From Rhodobium gokarnense (GTDB taxonomy: Bacteria; Pseudomonadota; Alphaproteobacteria; Rhizobiales; Rhodobiaceae): 64,000 nt of DNA. Made by a program: the position numbers and the translations under genes. The first letter of the stretch is position 1. Each line of letters starts with the position of its first letter. The stretch covers positions 248,001 through 312,000 of the forward strand of contig NZ_JAOQNS010000006.1 of NCBI RefSeq assembly GCF_025961475.1, written 5' to 3'. The notes beneath the pieces are model-generated. The model made no database searches. It was given only the letters and a program-made list of their open reading frames with translations, and was not told where the DNA came from. This document shows, one piece after another, positions 35,560 through 44,692 of this stretch.

Positions 35560-36213
35560 ATGGAACAGATCAACGTCTATTGCGAACGCACCGATTTCGG
35601 CTTTTGGGCCGAGCCGGTCAACGCGCTCACCAACCTTGCCTTCATCCTCGTCGCCGTCTGGGCGCTGGCCAACCGGCCGAGGGGCGGGCGCAGCGACTGG
35701 CTCGTCGTCGCCCTTGCCGGCCTCGTCGCCCTCGTCGGCATCGGCTCGTTCCTGTTCCACACGCTGGCGACCCGCTGGGCCGGGCTCGCCGACGTCATCC
35801 CGATCACCGCCTTCATCTACCTCTTCTTCTTCACGATGATGGTGCGCCTGTTCCGGCTGCACTGGGTGCTCTCGCTCATCGCCACCGTCGCCTTCTTCTT
35901 GGCCGCGCGCTATGCAACGCCGCTGTTCCGCGACATCGTCGGCTATTCCGCCGGCTATGTGCCGCCGCTGATCGGCATGGTCGGTGCCGGCATCGCGCTG
36001 ATGCTTGCGCGGCGGCCGGGCGGACCGCTCCTTCTCGCCGCCGCCGGCCTCTTTGCCGTCTCGCTCACCTTCCGCATCCTCGACGGCCCGACTTGCGGAA
36101 CCTTTCCGCTCGGAACGCACTTCCTTTGGCACCTTTTCAACGCAATGGTACTCTACACCCTGCTGCGGGCCGTCATGAGTCCCTCCGCCGCGCTTGAACG
36201 GAATTCAGGTTGA
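35560..36213 (+). CDS. ceramidase-superfamily membrane protein
   Basis: The 217-residue polytopic protein has seven or so hydrophobic segments and the motifs of the alkaline ceramidase (CREST-type) family. The N-terminal CERTDFGFWAEPVNALTN is followed by GSFLFHTLATRWAGLADVIP with the first histidine and aspartate of the zinc site, and HFLWHLFNAMVLYTLL with the late histidine pair. Bacterial members are mostly uncharacterised, so ceramide hydrolysis is not demonstrated. ATG 35560 is chosen because it starts the conserved N-terminus. It is transcribed alone, after a strong hairpin. Confidence 0.82.
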   Translation: MEQINVYCERTDFGFWAEPVNALTNLAFILVAVWALANRPRGGRSDWLVVALAGLVALVGIGSFLFHTLATRWAGLADVIPITAFIYLFFFTMMVRLFRLHWVLSLIATVAFFLAARYATPLFRDIVGYSAGYVPPLIGMVGAGIALMLARRPGGPLLLAAAGLFAVSLTFRILDGPTCGTFPLGTHFLWHLFNAMVLYTLLRAVMSPSAALERNSG

Positions 36214-36323
36214 TCCTGCAAAACATCGAAAAGCGGGAAAAACGGCGCAAAATGCCGCTCAACGACGTTCCGTCAGACAGAAAATAAACTGAAATCGAAT
36301 TGATTTCGGGAAATATGGGGAAG

Positions 36324-36340
36324 TAACCGATATTCGGTTA
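36324..36340. promoter_or_regulatory. perfect palindrome upstream of malic enzyme, candidate operator
   Basis: TAACCGA-TAT-TCGGTTA is a perfect 7-3-7 inverted repeat ending 13 bases before the maeB ATG. At that position it could bind a dimeric repressor or fold over the ribosome binding site (AGAAAGG, 36341-36347). The region just upstream (36270-36320) is AT-rich and probably holds the promoter. Confidence 0.6.
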
Positions 36341-36353
36341 AGAAAGGTGCGGA

Positions 36354-38672
36354 ATGACCAGAGACCGAGGCGAAGACAGGGACAAGGCCAACGATTTCGA
36401 CGAGTCGGCGCTCTTCTATCACGAGTACCCGAGGCCCGGAAAACTGGAGATCGCAGCGACCAAGCCGCTGGGCAACCAACGCGACCTGGCGCTCGCCTAT
36501 TCGCCGGGCGTCGCCGCGCCATGCCGGGCGATCGCCGCCAACGCCGGCATCGCCTCCAAATACACCGCCCGCGGCAACCTCGTCGCCGTCATCACCAACG
36601 GCACCGCCGTCCTCGGCCTCGGCTCCATCGGCCCGCTTGCGGCCAAGCCGGTGATGGAAGGAAAGGCGGTCCTCTTCAAGAAATTCGCCGGTATCGACGT
36701 CTTCGACATCGAGGTCGACGAAAAGGACCCGGACCGCTTCTGCGACACCGTCGCCTCGCTTGAGCCGACCTTCGGCGGCATCAACCTTGAGGACATCAAG
36801 GCGCCGGAGTGCTTCATCATCGAGCGCGCCCTGCGCGAGCGCATGAACGTGCCGGTCTTCCACGACGACCAGCACGGCACGGCGATCATCGTCGGCGCCG
36901 CCGTCCTCAATGCGCTGGAACTCTCCGGCAAGAAGGCCTCCGAGGTGAAGATCGTCGCCTCGGGCGCCGGCGCCGCCGCGCTCGCCTGCCTCAATCTGCT
37001 GATCGCCCTCGGCGTCGACCGCAAGAACATCTGGGTCACCGACATCAAGGGCCTCGTCTATGAAGGTCGCACCGAGGAGATGGACGAGTGGAAGGCGGCG
37101 TTCGCCCAAGAGAGCGACAAGCGCAGCCTTGCCGAGGTCATCGACGGCGCCGACATCTTCCTCGGCCTGTCCGCCGGCGGCGTCCTGAAGCCGGAAATGG
37201 TCGCCAGGATGGCGCCGACGCCACTGATCATGGCGCTCGCCAATCCGGCGCCGGAGATCATGCCGGAGGTCGCGCTCGCCGTCCGCGAAGACGCTCTCAT
37301 CTGCACGGGGCGCTCGGATTTTCCGAACCAGGTCAATAACGTTCTGTGCTTCCCCTACATCTTCCGTGGCGCCCTCGACGTCGGCGCCACGGCCATCAAC
37401 GAGGAAATGAAACTCGCCGCCGTGCGGGCGATCGCCGACCTCGCCAAGGAGGAGCCCTCGGACGTCGCCGCCAGAGCCTATGGCGGCGTTTCCAACACCT
37501 TCGGCCCGGCCTACCTGATCCCGTCGCCCTTCGACCAGCGGCTGATCCTGAGGATCGCGCCGGCGGTGGCGCGCGCCGCCATGGAGACGGGTGTCGCGGC
37601 CCGCCCGATCGAGGATTTCACGGACTACTATGAGCGCCTCGTGCGCTTCGTCTTCCGTTCCGGCCTCGTCATGAAGCCGGTGATCGCGGCCGCCCGCGAG
37701 AACCGCAAGCGCGTCATCTATTCCGACGGCGAGGACGAGCGCGTGCTGCGCGCCGCCCAGGTGGTGATCGAGGACGGGCTCGCCGATCCGATCCTGATCG
37801 GTCGGCCGCGGGTCATCGACACCCGCGCCAGACGCTTCGGCCTGAAGATCGTGCCGAGCCGGGATCTGGCCATCATCAACCCGGAGGACGACCCGCGCTA
37901 CCGCGACTATGTCGACCTCTATTTCTCCTGTGTCGGCCGCCGCGGCATGACGCCGGAGGCCTGCCGCACCATGGTCCGCACCAATTCCACGGTGATCGGC
38001 GCGCTCGCCGTCCGGCGCGGCGATGCCGATGCGCTGATCTGCGGCCTCGACGGGCGCTTCGCCCGGCACATGCGCGACGTCCGCCACGTCGTCGGCGTGG
38101 CACCCGGCGTGCGCGACTTCTCCGCCCTGTCGCTGCTGCTGACGCCGCGCGGCCCCTATTTCCTCACCGACACCTATGTGAGCGAGGATCCGGGCCCGGA
38201 AGAGATCGCCGAGATGACGCTCTTGGCCTCCAGCCACATCCGCCGCTTCGGCATCGCGCCGAAGGCCGCGCTCCTCTCCCACTCCAATTTCGGCACCCAT
38301 TCCAGCCGCTCCGCCCTGAAGATGCGCGAGGCGGTGGAACTGCTCTGGCAGATGGCGCCGGACCTTGAGGTCGACGGCGAGATGCACGGCGACAGCGCGC
38401 TCTCCGACATTTTCCGCGAGCGCGTCATGCCCGACAGCCACCTGACCTCGGAGGCCAACCTGCTGGTCTTCCCCAACCTCGATGCCGCCAACATCGCCAT
38501 GTCGCTGATCAAGGTGATGACCGACGCGCTCCATGTCGGCCCGATCCTCCTCGGCGCCGCACACCCCGCCCACATCCTGACGCCCTCGGTGACCTCGCGC
38601 GGGGTCGTCAACATGTCGGCGCTCGCCGTCGTGGAGGCCCAGAGCATCGAGCAGATCGGCGCAACGGCGTGA
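36354..38672 (+). CDS. maeB: NADP-dependent malic enzyme, PTA-fused form
   Basis: The enzyme decarboxylates malate to pyruvate with NADP(H). The 772-residue product has the malic domain first (residues about 20-430: [45 protein letters not shown] for the cofactor and [16 protein letters not shown]). A phosphotransacetylase-like domain follows (about 440-765: [60 protein letters not shown]). That C-terminal domain is regulatory in the family, responding to acetyl-CoA. The stop overlaps a GTG start of the next gene (GTGA). Confidence 0.96.
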   Translation: MTRDRGEDRDKANDFDESALFYHEYPRPGKLEIAATKPLGNQRDLALAYSPGVAAPCRAIAANAGIASKYTARGNLVAVITNGTAVLGLGSIGPLAAKPVMEGKAVLFKKFAGIDVFDIEVDEKDPDRFCDTVASLEPTFGGINLEDIKAPECFIIERALRERMNVPVFHDDQHGTAIIVGAAVLNALELSGKKASEVKIVASGAGAAALACLNLLIALGVDRKNIWVTDIKGLVYEGRTEEMDEWKAAFAQESDKRSLAEVIDGADIFLGLSAGGVLKPEMVARMAPTPLIMALANPAPEIMPEVALAVREDALICTGRSDFPNQVNNVLCFPYIFRGALDVGATAINEEMKLAAVRAIADLAKEEPSDVAARAYGGVSNTFGPAYLIPSPFDQRLILRIAPAVARAAMETGVAARPIEDFTDYYERLVRFVFRSGLVMKPVIAAARENRKRVIYSDGEDERVLRAAQVVIEDGLADPILIGRPRVIDTRARRFGLKIVPSRDLAIINPEDDPRYRDYVDLYFSCVGRRGMTPEACRTMVRTNSTVIGALAVRRGDADALICGLDGRFARHMRDVRHVVGVAPGVRDFSALSLLLTPRGPYFLTDTYVSEDPGPEEIAEMTLLASSHIRRFGIAPKAALLSHSNFGTHSSRSALKMREAVELLWQMAPDLEVDGEMHGDSALSDIFRERVMPDSHLTSEANLLVFPNLDAANIAMSLIKVMTDALHVGPILLGAAHPAHILTPSVTSRGVVNMSALAVVEAQSIEQIGATA

Positions 38673-39511
38673 CGGCGCAGCAGGACACCGGGACCATGAT
38701 GCGCGGGACGCCGAAGGTCCGCGGCTATCTGGCGGGCGACGTCGACCGCGCGGTGTTCCTCTATCGCCAGAGCGCCCGGGTCACCTGGCTCGTCGGCCTC
38801 GACTATGGCGGCGCGCGCCCGGCCTGGACCGTCGGCTCGCGCTTCTTCGGCCGGTTCTATCCGAACCGCTGCGACCTCTCGCCGGACGGCCGGCTGTTCC
38901 TCTATTTCGTGCAAGGAAAGAGCCAGAAGAAATACCAGGACAAGCACCAGTTCTGGACGGCCTTCTGCCAGCCGCCCGACGTCAAGGCGCTGCTGCTCCT
39001 TGCCCATTTCGACACCTGGGGCGGCGGCGGGCGGTTCCTGCCCGGCCGCAAGGCGGTCGTTGCGCCGGGCATGCACCCGGACTTCGATCTCGCCGGCAGC
39101 TACCGCGTCGGCGGCTACGACGTCGTCTTCCGCGACCACCCCTATAACGACTGGACCAGCGGCCACGGCTGGACGGTGGACCGCTACAACGACTGGGGCA
39201 TCGGCAAGGCCTGGTCGAAGACGGCGGGCGGTTTTACGGTCAAGCGGATAGTCCGCCACGGGCGCAATATCGGCGAGTTCTCCCTGCACCGCTACGAGGT
39301 CTATGACCGGCGCAAGGGAACGCTCGTCTTCGACGGCGCCGACGAGTTCCACTGGATGGACGTCGACAATCGCGGCCGCCTCATCGGCGCCGCCGGCAGC
39401 CGCGTCGTCATCTTCCCCAACCTGCCGGCGATCCTGCGCCGGCGCGGCATCGAGACCGACCTGGAACAGAAGGTGCGTCGGGCACAACGCCTCAAGCGGG
39501 AGCCTGCCTGA
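38669..39511 (+). CDS. uncharacterised protein coupled to malic enzyme
   Basis: The 280-residue soluble protein is not recognised. It is rich in aromatic residues and glycine, with strand-like repeats such as RPAWTVGSRFFGRFYPNRCD, VVFRDHPYNDWTSGHGWTVD and HRYEVYDRRKGTLVFDGADE; this pattern suggests an all-beta, propeller-like fold (inference). No signal peptide or membrane segment is seen. The start is GTG 38669, overlapping the maeB stop by four bases (GTGA), so the two should be co-translated. Internal ATGs at residues 10-11 are alternatives. Codon use matches the neighbours. Confidence 0.75.
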   Translation: MTAQQDTGTMMRGTPKVRGYLAGDVDRAVFLYRQSARVTWLVGLDYGGARPAWTVGSRFFGRFYPNRCDLSPDGRLFLYFVQGKSQKKYQDKHQFWTAFCQPPDVKALLLLAHFDTWGGGGRFLPGRKAVVAPGMHPDFDLAGSYRVGGYDVVFRDHPYNDWTSGHGWTVDRYNDWGIGKAWSKTAGGFTVKRIVRHGRNIGEFSLHRYEVYDRRKGTLVFDGADEFHWMDVDNRGRLIGAAGSRVVIFPNLPAILRRRGIETDLEQKVRRAQRLKREPA

Positions 39512-39684
39512 GCGGTTTTGACGGCACCGCCGGGAACCGGGCGGCACGGGTTACCGTTCCTGCCCGGACCTTGCTGTCCGCGCCGCCATGGCATCGGCCC
39601 GCCACCCTTTCCAAAGGGCGGCCCGGCGTTCCATGATGGCGGAACAGTCGCGTTTTCAATTTGCCCGCCCGGGAAGTCGTTCCA

Positions 39685-40254
39685 ATGGATCGCATCCTCA
39701 TTGCCTACACCACCGAGGAAGGCCAGACCGCCAAGATTTGCGGCCGCATTGCCGAGCGCCTCGCCGCCCACGCCTTCGATCCGGTCATCCACAACATCAG
39801 GGTCGACAAGAGTGTGCCGAACCGGCTGACGGGCGCCATCGTTGCCGGCTCGGTGCATCTCGGCGCCCATTCCAGAGCGCTTGCCGCCTTCGTCCGAGAC
39901 AACAGGGAAAAGCTCTCGGCGCTGCCGTCGGCGTTCATTTCCGTCAGCCTGCAATCGGCATCGCCGGATGCCGACGAGCGCGACGAGGTGCGCTCGGTTG
40001 CCGAAGACTTCCTGGCCGAAACCGGCTTCAAGCCGCTGTTCCTGCACACCGCGGCAGGGGCCGTCCACGATGCGCGCATCGGACCGTTGCGCCGGGTCGT
40101 GCTGCATTGGATCCTGCGGCGCCGCGGCGTCGACCTCGACCCGTCGGGCGATACGGAATTCACCGACTGGACCGCGCTCGACCGCTTCGTCGACGAATAC
40201 GCCCACGCGTTGCGCGGCGAGGAGGAATTGGGCGCGCCGCGCCTGGAGGCCTGA
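39685..40254 (+). CDS. flavodoxin-domain protein (HemG-like)
   Basis: The 189-residue protein opens with MDRILIAYTTEEGQTAKICG, the phosphate-binding loop of flavodoxins with a TEEGQT substitution as in HemG-type protoporphyrinogen oxidases. Next come GSVHLGAHSRALAAFVRDN for the FMN ring loop and SVSLQSASPD. A basic C-terminal helix (RRVVLHWILRRRGVDLD) resembles the HemG membrane-proximal insert. Protoporphyrinogen oxidation is plausible but not certain. ATG 39685 starts the first beta strand. It converges with the second sulfotransferase, 22 bases apart. Confidence 0.8.
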   Translation: MDRILIAYTTEEGQTAKICGRIAERLAAHAFDPVIHNIRVDKSVPNRLTGAIVAGSVHLGAHSRALAAFVRDNREKLSALPSAFISVSLQSASPDADERDEVRSVAEDFLAETGFKPLFLHTAAGAVHDARIGPLRRVVLHWILRRRGVDLDPSGDTEFTDWTALDRFVDEYAHALRGEEELGAPRLEA

Positions 40255-40276
40255 TCATTCGGGGAGCGGGAAGCGG

Positions 40277-41521
40277 CTACGCGCCGTTGCCGTCGTCCGT
40301 CTGCCGGTCACGCAGGAGCTTCAGGCCGCTGAGGGCGGCCGCCGGCCCGTGGCCGCCGAACACGGACAGGAGCGAGCGCTTCAGCTTCGCGGTCGCCGGT
40401 GATTCCAGTCGTGCATCCGCCCGCTCCTTGCGCGCCACCTCAAGCTCCGGATCGAAGGCGAGCGCCCGGTCGAACGAGGAGATCGCCCGCTCCGGATCGT
40501 TGTCGTAAAGGGCGAGCATGCCGCTCTGGTAAAGGACGATCGCCTTCAGCCGCTCCGCTTCCACGGCCTGGTCGTTGATCAGCCGGGCAAGGTCGCGGAG
40601 CGTCGCCTCGGACCAGTCCGGACCCGCCTCTGCCGGCATCTCCGGCTCCTTCAGGGCGATCCCGAACGCTTCCTCCAGATAGGCGAGGTCCTCCGCGGCA
40701 TCGGCCCGGACGGTGTCGGCGACCTCCTGCGGCAGCGCGAAGGGGGTGCCGGCGATCGCGGCAAGCCCGCGCAGATTCTTGGCCCGGTCGGTATTGCGCC
40801 GCTTGCCCTCAAGCTTCGGCGCGGTGTCGGCAAGGGCATCGAGCAGCAGCGCGGCCTCGGCCGAAACGCTCTCGTTGCGGAAGGTGGCGCTCTCCTCGAT
40901 GAGGCCCGGATCGATGCCGACGACGGCGCAGAAATCGGTCCTGACGTCGCCCTCGTGCAGGGCGTCGTAGTCGAACGGGCGAACGACCACATTGTCCTTG
41001 CCGAAGACCTCGATGAATTTCGGCAGCAGTTTGGAAAACCGGGAAAACCGCGGCTCGGCAAAACACTCCTTGAGCGTCCTGTGCCCGGTCTTGACGTCCT
41101 GCTGCATCGCGCTTGCCGCATGGGAGACCGGATGGCGCACATAGCAGACGACGGTGACCTCGCAGGCCGCCGCTCCGAAATGCCCGGCAAGCTGGCGCAG
41201 CGCCTCGCCATCGAGGGTCGAAAAATATTCCGAGGAGAGGATCAGTTTCTCGAAGCTCTTGTCGCGCAGCGCCTCATCCAGCCGCTTCAGATAGCGCGTG
41301 GTGTCGGCGCGGATCGCCGCCCGGTCGCCATAGCCGCGCTTGATATTGAGGCCGATCGTCTCCGGCGCCTCGTGGAAATGGGAGACCAGCCAGAACTGGC
41401 TCTGCTGCGGGCCCGGATAGCAGATGCCGGCCTCGGCGAGCCTGTCCCGGCTTGCCGCCAGCGATCCCTGGATGAACGAGGTACCGGTCTTGCTGGTGCC
41501 GATATGCAGGAAGAGCTTCAT
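40277..41521 (-). CDS. sulfotransferase-like protein with C-terminal helical repeats
   Basis: The 414-residue protein starts with MKLFLHIGTSKTGTSFIQGS, a P-loop-like 5'-phosphosulfate motif. KLILSSEYFSTLDGEALRQL and VTVVCYVRHPVSHAASAMQ give the 3'-phosphate region. After about residue 300 it adds a helical tail with a TPR-like unit (NDPERAISSFDRALAFDPEL). This combination suggests sulfation of cell-surface glycans or capsule-like polymers, which is inference. ATG 41521 is preferred; a longer open frame extends to 41716 but lacks family-like sequence. No glycan cluster is adjacent. Confidence 0.78.
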   Translation of the reverse strand: MKLFLHIGTSKTGTSFIQGSLAASRDRLAEAGICYPGPQQSQFWLVSHFHEAPETIGLNIKRGYGDRAAIRADTTRYLKRLDEALRDKSFEKLILSSEYFSTLDGEALRQLAGHFGAAACEVTVVCYVRHPVSHAASAMQQDVKTGHRTLKECFAEPRFSRFSKLLPKFIEVFGKDNVVVRPFDYDALHEGDVRTDFCAVVGIDPGLIEESATFRNESVSAEAALLLDALADTAPKLEGKRRNTDRAKNLRGLAAIAGTPFALPQEVADTVRADAAEDLAYLEEAFGIALKEPEMPAEAGPDWSEATLRDLARLINDQAVEAERLKAIVLYQSGMLALYDNDPERAISSFDRALAFDPELEVARKERADARLESPATAKLKRSLLSVFGGHGPAAALSGLKLLRDRQTDDGNGA

Positions 41522-41877
41522 GCCAGCGCGGGTCTTTTTGAAAGGCGTGAACGGGGCCGCGGTTCGGGGGAGGAGCGGCCGGCCATGGACAGTGCCGCCA
41601 CTCTGCGAAGGATTGGCCGCAAAGTCCATGGGGCCGCCTGAGAAAAAGCCCTCTGGTTGGGCGAGCGCCGCCGATGGCAAGGGCGGTTTGCCGCAACCGC
41701 CGCCAGGGCGCCTCAAAGCGCTAGGGCGCGTGCGCGGAACATGTGCGCTTTCAATCTGTTATCCCTTGAGAGAGGGGCCGCACGCCTTGTTTGCCGTGGT
41801 CTCGTCCCCATGTTAGAGCAGATTTTTTGACGGCCGGCCCGACACCAGCTTCGGCCCGACAGGAGTTTAAGAGCGAC
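41522..41877. other. 356-base divergent intergenic region
   Basis: The gap separates the minus-strand sulfotransferase from the plus-strand S49 protease, so it should hold both promoters. I see no convincing -35/-10 pair, repeat or RNA structure. AGGAG at 41861-41865 is the protease ribosome binding site. Confidence 0.5.
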
Positions 41878-42750
41878 ATGTTCGATTGGATCCGCACCCG
41901 CTTGCCGGAAAGATGGCAGAAGGATCACCCCTTTGTGCCCGTGGTGCGCCTGTCCGGCGCGATCGGCATGGTGACGCCGCTGCGCCCCGGCCTGTCGCTC
42001 GCCACCTGCGCGCCGGCGCTGTCGAAGGCGTTTTCCTACAAGCACGCCCCGGCGGTCGCGATCATCGTCAATTCGCCGGGCGGCTCGCCGGTGCAGTCGC
42101 GGCTGATCTACCAGCGCATTCGCGACCTGGCGGAGGAAAAGGAAAAGCAGGTCTTCGTCTTCGTCGAGGACGTTGCGGCCTCCGGCGGCTACATGATCGC
42201 CCTTGCCGGCGACGAGATCGTCGTCGATCCGTCGTCCATCGTCGGCTCCATCGGCGTCGTCGCCGCCACCTTCGGGTTTACCGAGGCGATGAAGAAGCTC
42301 GGCGTGGAACGCCGGGTCTACACCTCCGGCGACAGGAAGGTGATGCTCGATCCCTTCCAGCCCGCGGACGAGGAGGACGTCGCCCACCTGAAGGCCCTGC
42401 AGGCGGAGATCCACGAGACCTTCATCGATATGGTCAAGGAGCGCCGCGGCGACATCCTGCAGGACGACGTCGACCTCTTCAACGGCCGCTACTGGACCGG
42501 TTTGCAGGCGCAAGGCTTCGGCCTTGCCGACAAGATCGGCGACCTGCGCGGCGTGCTGAGGGAGCGCTACGGACCGGAGGTCAAGTTCAAGCTGGTCTCT
42601 TCCGACCGCAGCTTCTTCATGCGGCGCGGCGCCCGGGGTGCTACGATTGCCGCCGGCCCGGACGGCGTCCGGCTCGAGGCCTCCGGCCTTACGGGCGACC
42701 TCGTCTCGACGCTGGAAGAGCGCGCTCTGTGGGCGCGCTACGGGCTCTGA
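41878..42750 (+). CDS. S49-family serine peptidase (SohB/SppA-like)
   Basis: The 290-residue protein has the S49 core: VVRLSGAIGMVTPLRPGLSL, AIIVNSPGGSPVQSRLIYQ, then FVEDVAASGGYMIALAGDEI with the nucleophilic serine in ASGGY and VDPSSIVGSIGVV. The general-base lysine is probably the one in YTSGDRKVMLDPF. The short single-domain form resembles archaeal and rhizobial SppA/SohB that clear signal peptides or degrade membrane proteins. No clear N-terminal membrane anchor is seen; the small membrane protein 26 bases downstream could serve as one. ATG 41878 follows AGGAG at 41861-41865. Confidence 0.9.
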   Translation: MFDWIRTRLPERWQKDHPFVPVVRLSGAIGMVTPLRPGLSLATCAPALSKAFSYKHAPAVAIIVNSPGGSPVQSRLIYQRIRDLAEEKEKQVFVFVEDVAASGGYMIALAGDEIVVDPSSIVGSIGVVAATFGFTEAMKKLGVERRVYTSGDRKVMLDPFQPADEEDVAHLKALQAEIHETFIDMVKERRGDILQDDVDLFNGRYWTGLQAQGFGLADKIGDLRGVLRERYGPEVKFKLVSSDRSFFMRRGARGATIAAGPDGVRLEASGLTGDLVSTLEERALWARYGL

Positions 42751-42776
42751 CGCAAAGGGAGTGGGGCTTACCTGCC

Positions 42777-42962
42777 ATGGCACAGCTTCTTCTTGTCGGT
42801 CTCATCGGCATTGCCGCGATCGTCGGCTGGAACACGGTGAAGAAGGAAATGGCGCGGGTGGAGAAAAAGCTCCACGAAAATGACCCGAAGAAAAAGCGCG
42901 CCCGCGACGACGTCGAGACCCTGGAAGCCGGCGCCGACGGCGTCTACCGGCCGAAGGAATAG
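42777..42962 (+). CDS. 61-residue single-pass membrane protein, partner of the S49 gene
   Basis: The short product MAQLLLVGLIGIAAIVGWNT has one N-terminal membrane helix, followed by a strongly charged cytosolic tail (KKEMARVEKKLHENDPKKKR, then an acidic end). GGGAG at 42757-42761 lies upstream. It starts 26 bases after the protease stop and is very likely in the same transcript. The family is not recognised beyond being a conserved-looking small membrane protein. A role as membrane tether for the protease is speculation from context. Confidence 0.75.
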   Translation: MAQLLLVGLIGIAAIVGWNTVKKEMARVEKKLHENDPKKKRARDDVETLEAGADGVYRPKE

Positions 42963-43050
42963 GCAACACTCCATCCGAACAGGGAAAGCGCCGGAAAAAC
43001 ATCCCGGCGCTCCCGCTTGAGCCGGCGCCGTGAGGCGCCGGGCCTTTCTG

Positions 43051-43341
43051 CTATTGCGCGGTGCTATTGCCCTGCTGCCAACCGCCGCCCCATCCCGGGC
43101 CCTTGTTGGCGAGCGCCCACTTGCAGTCCTGCGACAGGTCCTTGAAGTGGGATTCCAGGCAATTCGGGATCTCGCCCCGGCCATGTTTCAGGTGGCCGCA
43201 ATAGGTGGCGATTTCCTTCTTGCAGTGGGTGCCGACGAGGCCCCCGCCTGCGCCTTGCCCCGCACCCTGGGCGAGCGCGGGACCGGCCGACACGGCAAGG
43301 GCAAGCGTCGAGCCGAGAAGGATCTTCATCAGCGTGTTCAT
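43051..43341 (-). CDS. small secreted cysteine-rich-repeat protein
   Basis: The 96-residue protein has a Sec signal (LMKILLGSTLALAVSAGPAL, cleaved near ALA-QGA). A mature part follows with four cysteines: C-KKEIATY-C at the front, then GEIPNCLESHFKDLSQDC. This spacing resembles the cysteine-rich repeat found in Golgi GLG1 and in short bacterial periplasmic proteins. The ends are glycine-rich. The function is unknown. It converges with the S49 operon and is divergent from glyQ. Confidence 0.78.
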   Translation of the reverse strand: MNTLMKILLGSTLALAVSAGPALAQGAGQGAGGGLVGTHCKKEIATYCGHLKHGRGEIPNCLESHFKDLSQDCKWALANKGPGWGGGWQQGNSTAQ

Positions 43342-43485
43342 GACACAGGCCTTTCATCGTGCGGCGGAAAACTGTTTCGACCGCCGCCCCGCAGCCCGTA
43401 CCTTATATGGGGTCCGTAAAAGCCCGCTTGTATGCGCCGACACGCCGCATTGCCGCACCTTGACGCGGCCGCAAGGCGCGCCCGC

Positions 43486-43514
43486 TTGACCACCAACAGT
43501 CCCGCGACTACGGT
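43486..43514 (+). promoter_or_regulatory. candidate glyQ promoter
   Basis: TTGACC (43486-43491), 17 bases, TACGGT (43509-43514). A start near 43521 would leave about 30 bases before ATG 43552. Confidence 0.45.
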
Positions 43515-43551
43515 CCGCGCGCCGATGAAGCCTGACGCCGGAAACCTTTCC

Positions 43552-44493
43552 ATGACCGACGAGACCGTTGCCGACCACATGCGCCCCGAACGCTCGTTCC
43601 AGGCGCTGATCCTGACGCTCCAGAAATTCTGGGCCGACAAGGGCTGCGCCATCCTGCAGCCCTACGACATGGAGGTCGGCGCCGGCACCTTCCATCCGGC
43701 GACGACCCTGCGCTCGCTCGGCACAAGGCACTGGAAGGCCGCCTATGTGCAGCCCTCGCGCCGCCCGACGGACGGGCGCTACGGCGAGAACCCGAACCGT
43801 TTGCAGCACTACTACCAGTTCCAGGTCATCCTGAAGCCCTCGCCGGACGACCTCCAGGACCTCTATCTCGGCAGCCTGAAGGCGATCGGCATCGACCCGC
43901 TCCTGCACGACATCCGCTTCGTGGAGGACGACTGGGAAAGCCCGACGCTCGGCGCCTGGGGCCTCGGCTGGGAGTGCTGGTGCGACGGCATGGAGGTCTC
44001 CCAGTTCACTTATTTCCAGCAGGTCGCGGGCTTCGAGTGCTCGCCCGTTTCCGGCGAGCTGACCTACGGGCTGGAGCGGCTGGCCATGTATGTGCAGGGC
44101 GTCGACAACGTCTACGACCTCAACTTCAACGGCCGCGAGGGCGCCGAAAAGATCAGCTATGGCGACGTCTTCCTGCAGGCCGAGCAGGAATATTCCAGGC
44201 ACAATTTCGAATACGCCGACACGGACATGCTGTTCCGCCATTTCCGCGACGCCGAGGCCGAGTGCAAGAGCCTCCTGGAAAAGGGCGATGCGGGCGAGGG
44301 CGCCCTCCATCGCTGCGTCCTGCCGGCCTACGACCAGTGCATCAAGGCGAGCCACGCCTTCAACCTTTTGGACGCCCGCGGCGTCATCTCGGTAACGGAG
44401 CGCCAGAGCTACATCCTGCGCGTCCGCGACCTCGCCAAGGCCTGCGGCGCGGCGTTCCTCAGGACCGATGCGGGCGGGGCCGAGGCGGCTTAA
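43552..44493 (+). CDS. glyQ: glycyl-tRNA synthetase alpha chain
   Basis: The alpha subunit of the (alpha-beta)2 bacterial GlyRS is the catalytic class II aminoacylation core. The 313-residue product has [40 protein letters not shown] and [20 protein letters not shown], which carries motif 2 of the enzyme, plus [23 protein letters not shown] 43552 fits the predicted transcript start; ATGs at 43525 and 43579 are alternatives. The beta subunit glyS lies about 8.4 kb downstream rather than adjacent, with accessory genes between. Confidence 0.96.
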   Translation: MTDETVADHMRPERSFQALILTLQKFWADKGCAILQPYDMEVGAGTFHPATTLRSLGTRHWKAAYVQPSRRPTDGRYGENPNRLQHYYQFQVILKPSPDDLQDLYLGSLKAIGIDPLLHDIRFVEDDWESPTLGAWGLGWECWCDGMEVSQFTYFQQVAGFECSPVSGELTYGLERLAMYVQGVDNVYDLNFNGREGAEKISYGDVFLQAEQEYSRHNFEYADTDMLFRHFRDAEAECKSLLEKGDAGEGALHRCVLPAYDQCIKASHAFNLLDARGVISVTERQSYILRVRDLAKACGAAFLRTDAGGAEAA

Positions 44494-44692
44494 CGCCCGG
44501 GCATTTCTTCAAAGACCAGACAGTTCCGGACCGGCCGGCCGCGTCGCCGCCGGCATGGGACGATTCGCGCACCGTCGCCTCCGGGGAAATGTATACGCAA
44601 CCATGAATTGCTGTCCCTCATGTGCTAGGACAAGGATGCGGTCCGTCTTCGCTTGACGTGTCGGCCGGGACCGCTTTGGCGCGTTGCAAAAG

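Noticed and set aside
36273-38573. A ~770-codon minus-strand open frame opposite maeB
   Set aside because: Antisense shadow of the malic enzyme; the sequence is His/Asp/Gly-rich without domains.
41522-41716. 65-codon N-terminal extension of the second sulfotransferase
   Set aside because: The extension is Pro/Gly-rich, lacks family sequence, and MKLFLHIGTSKTG is the natural start of the fold.
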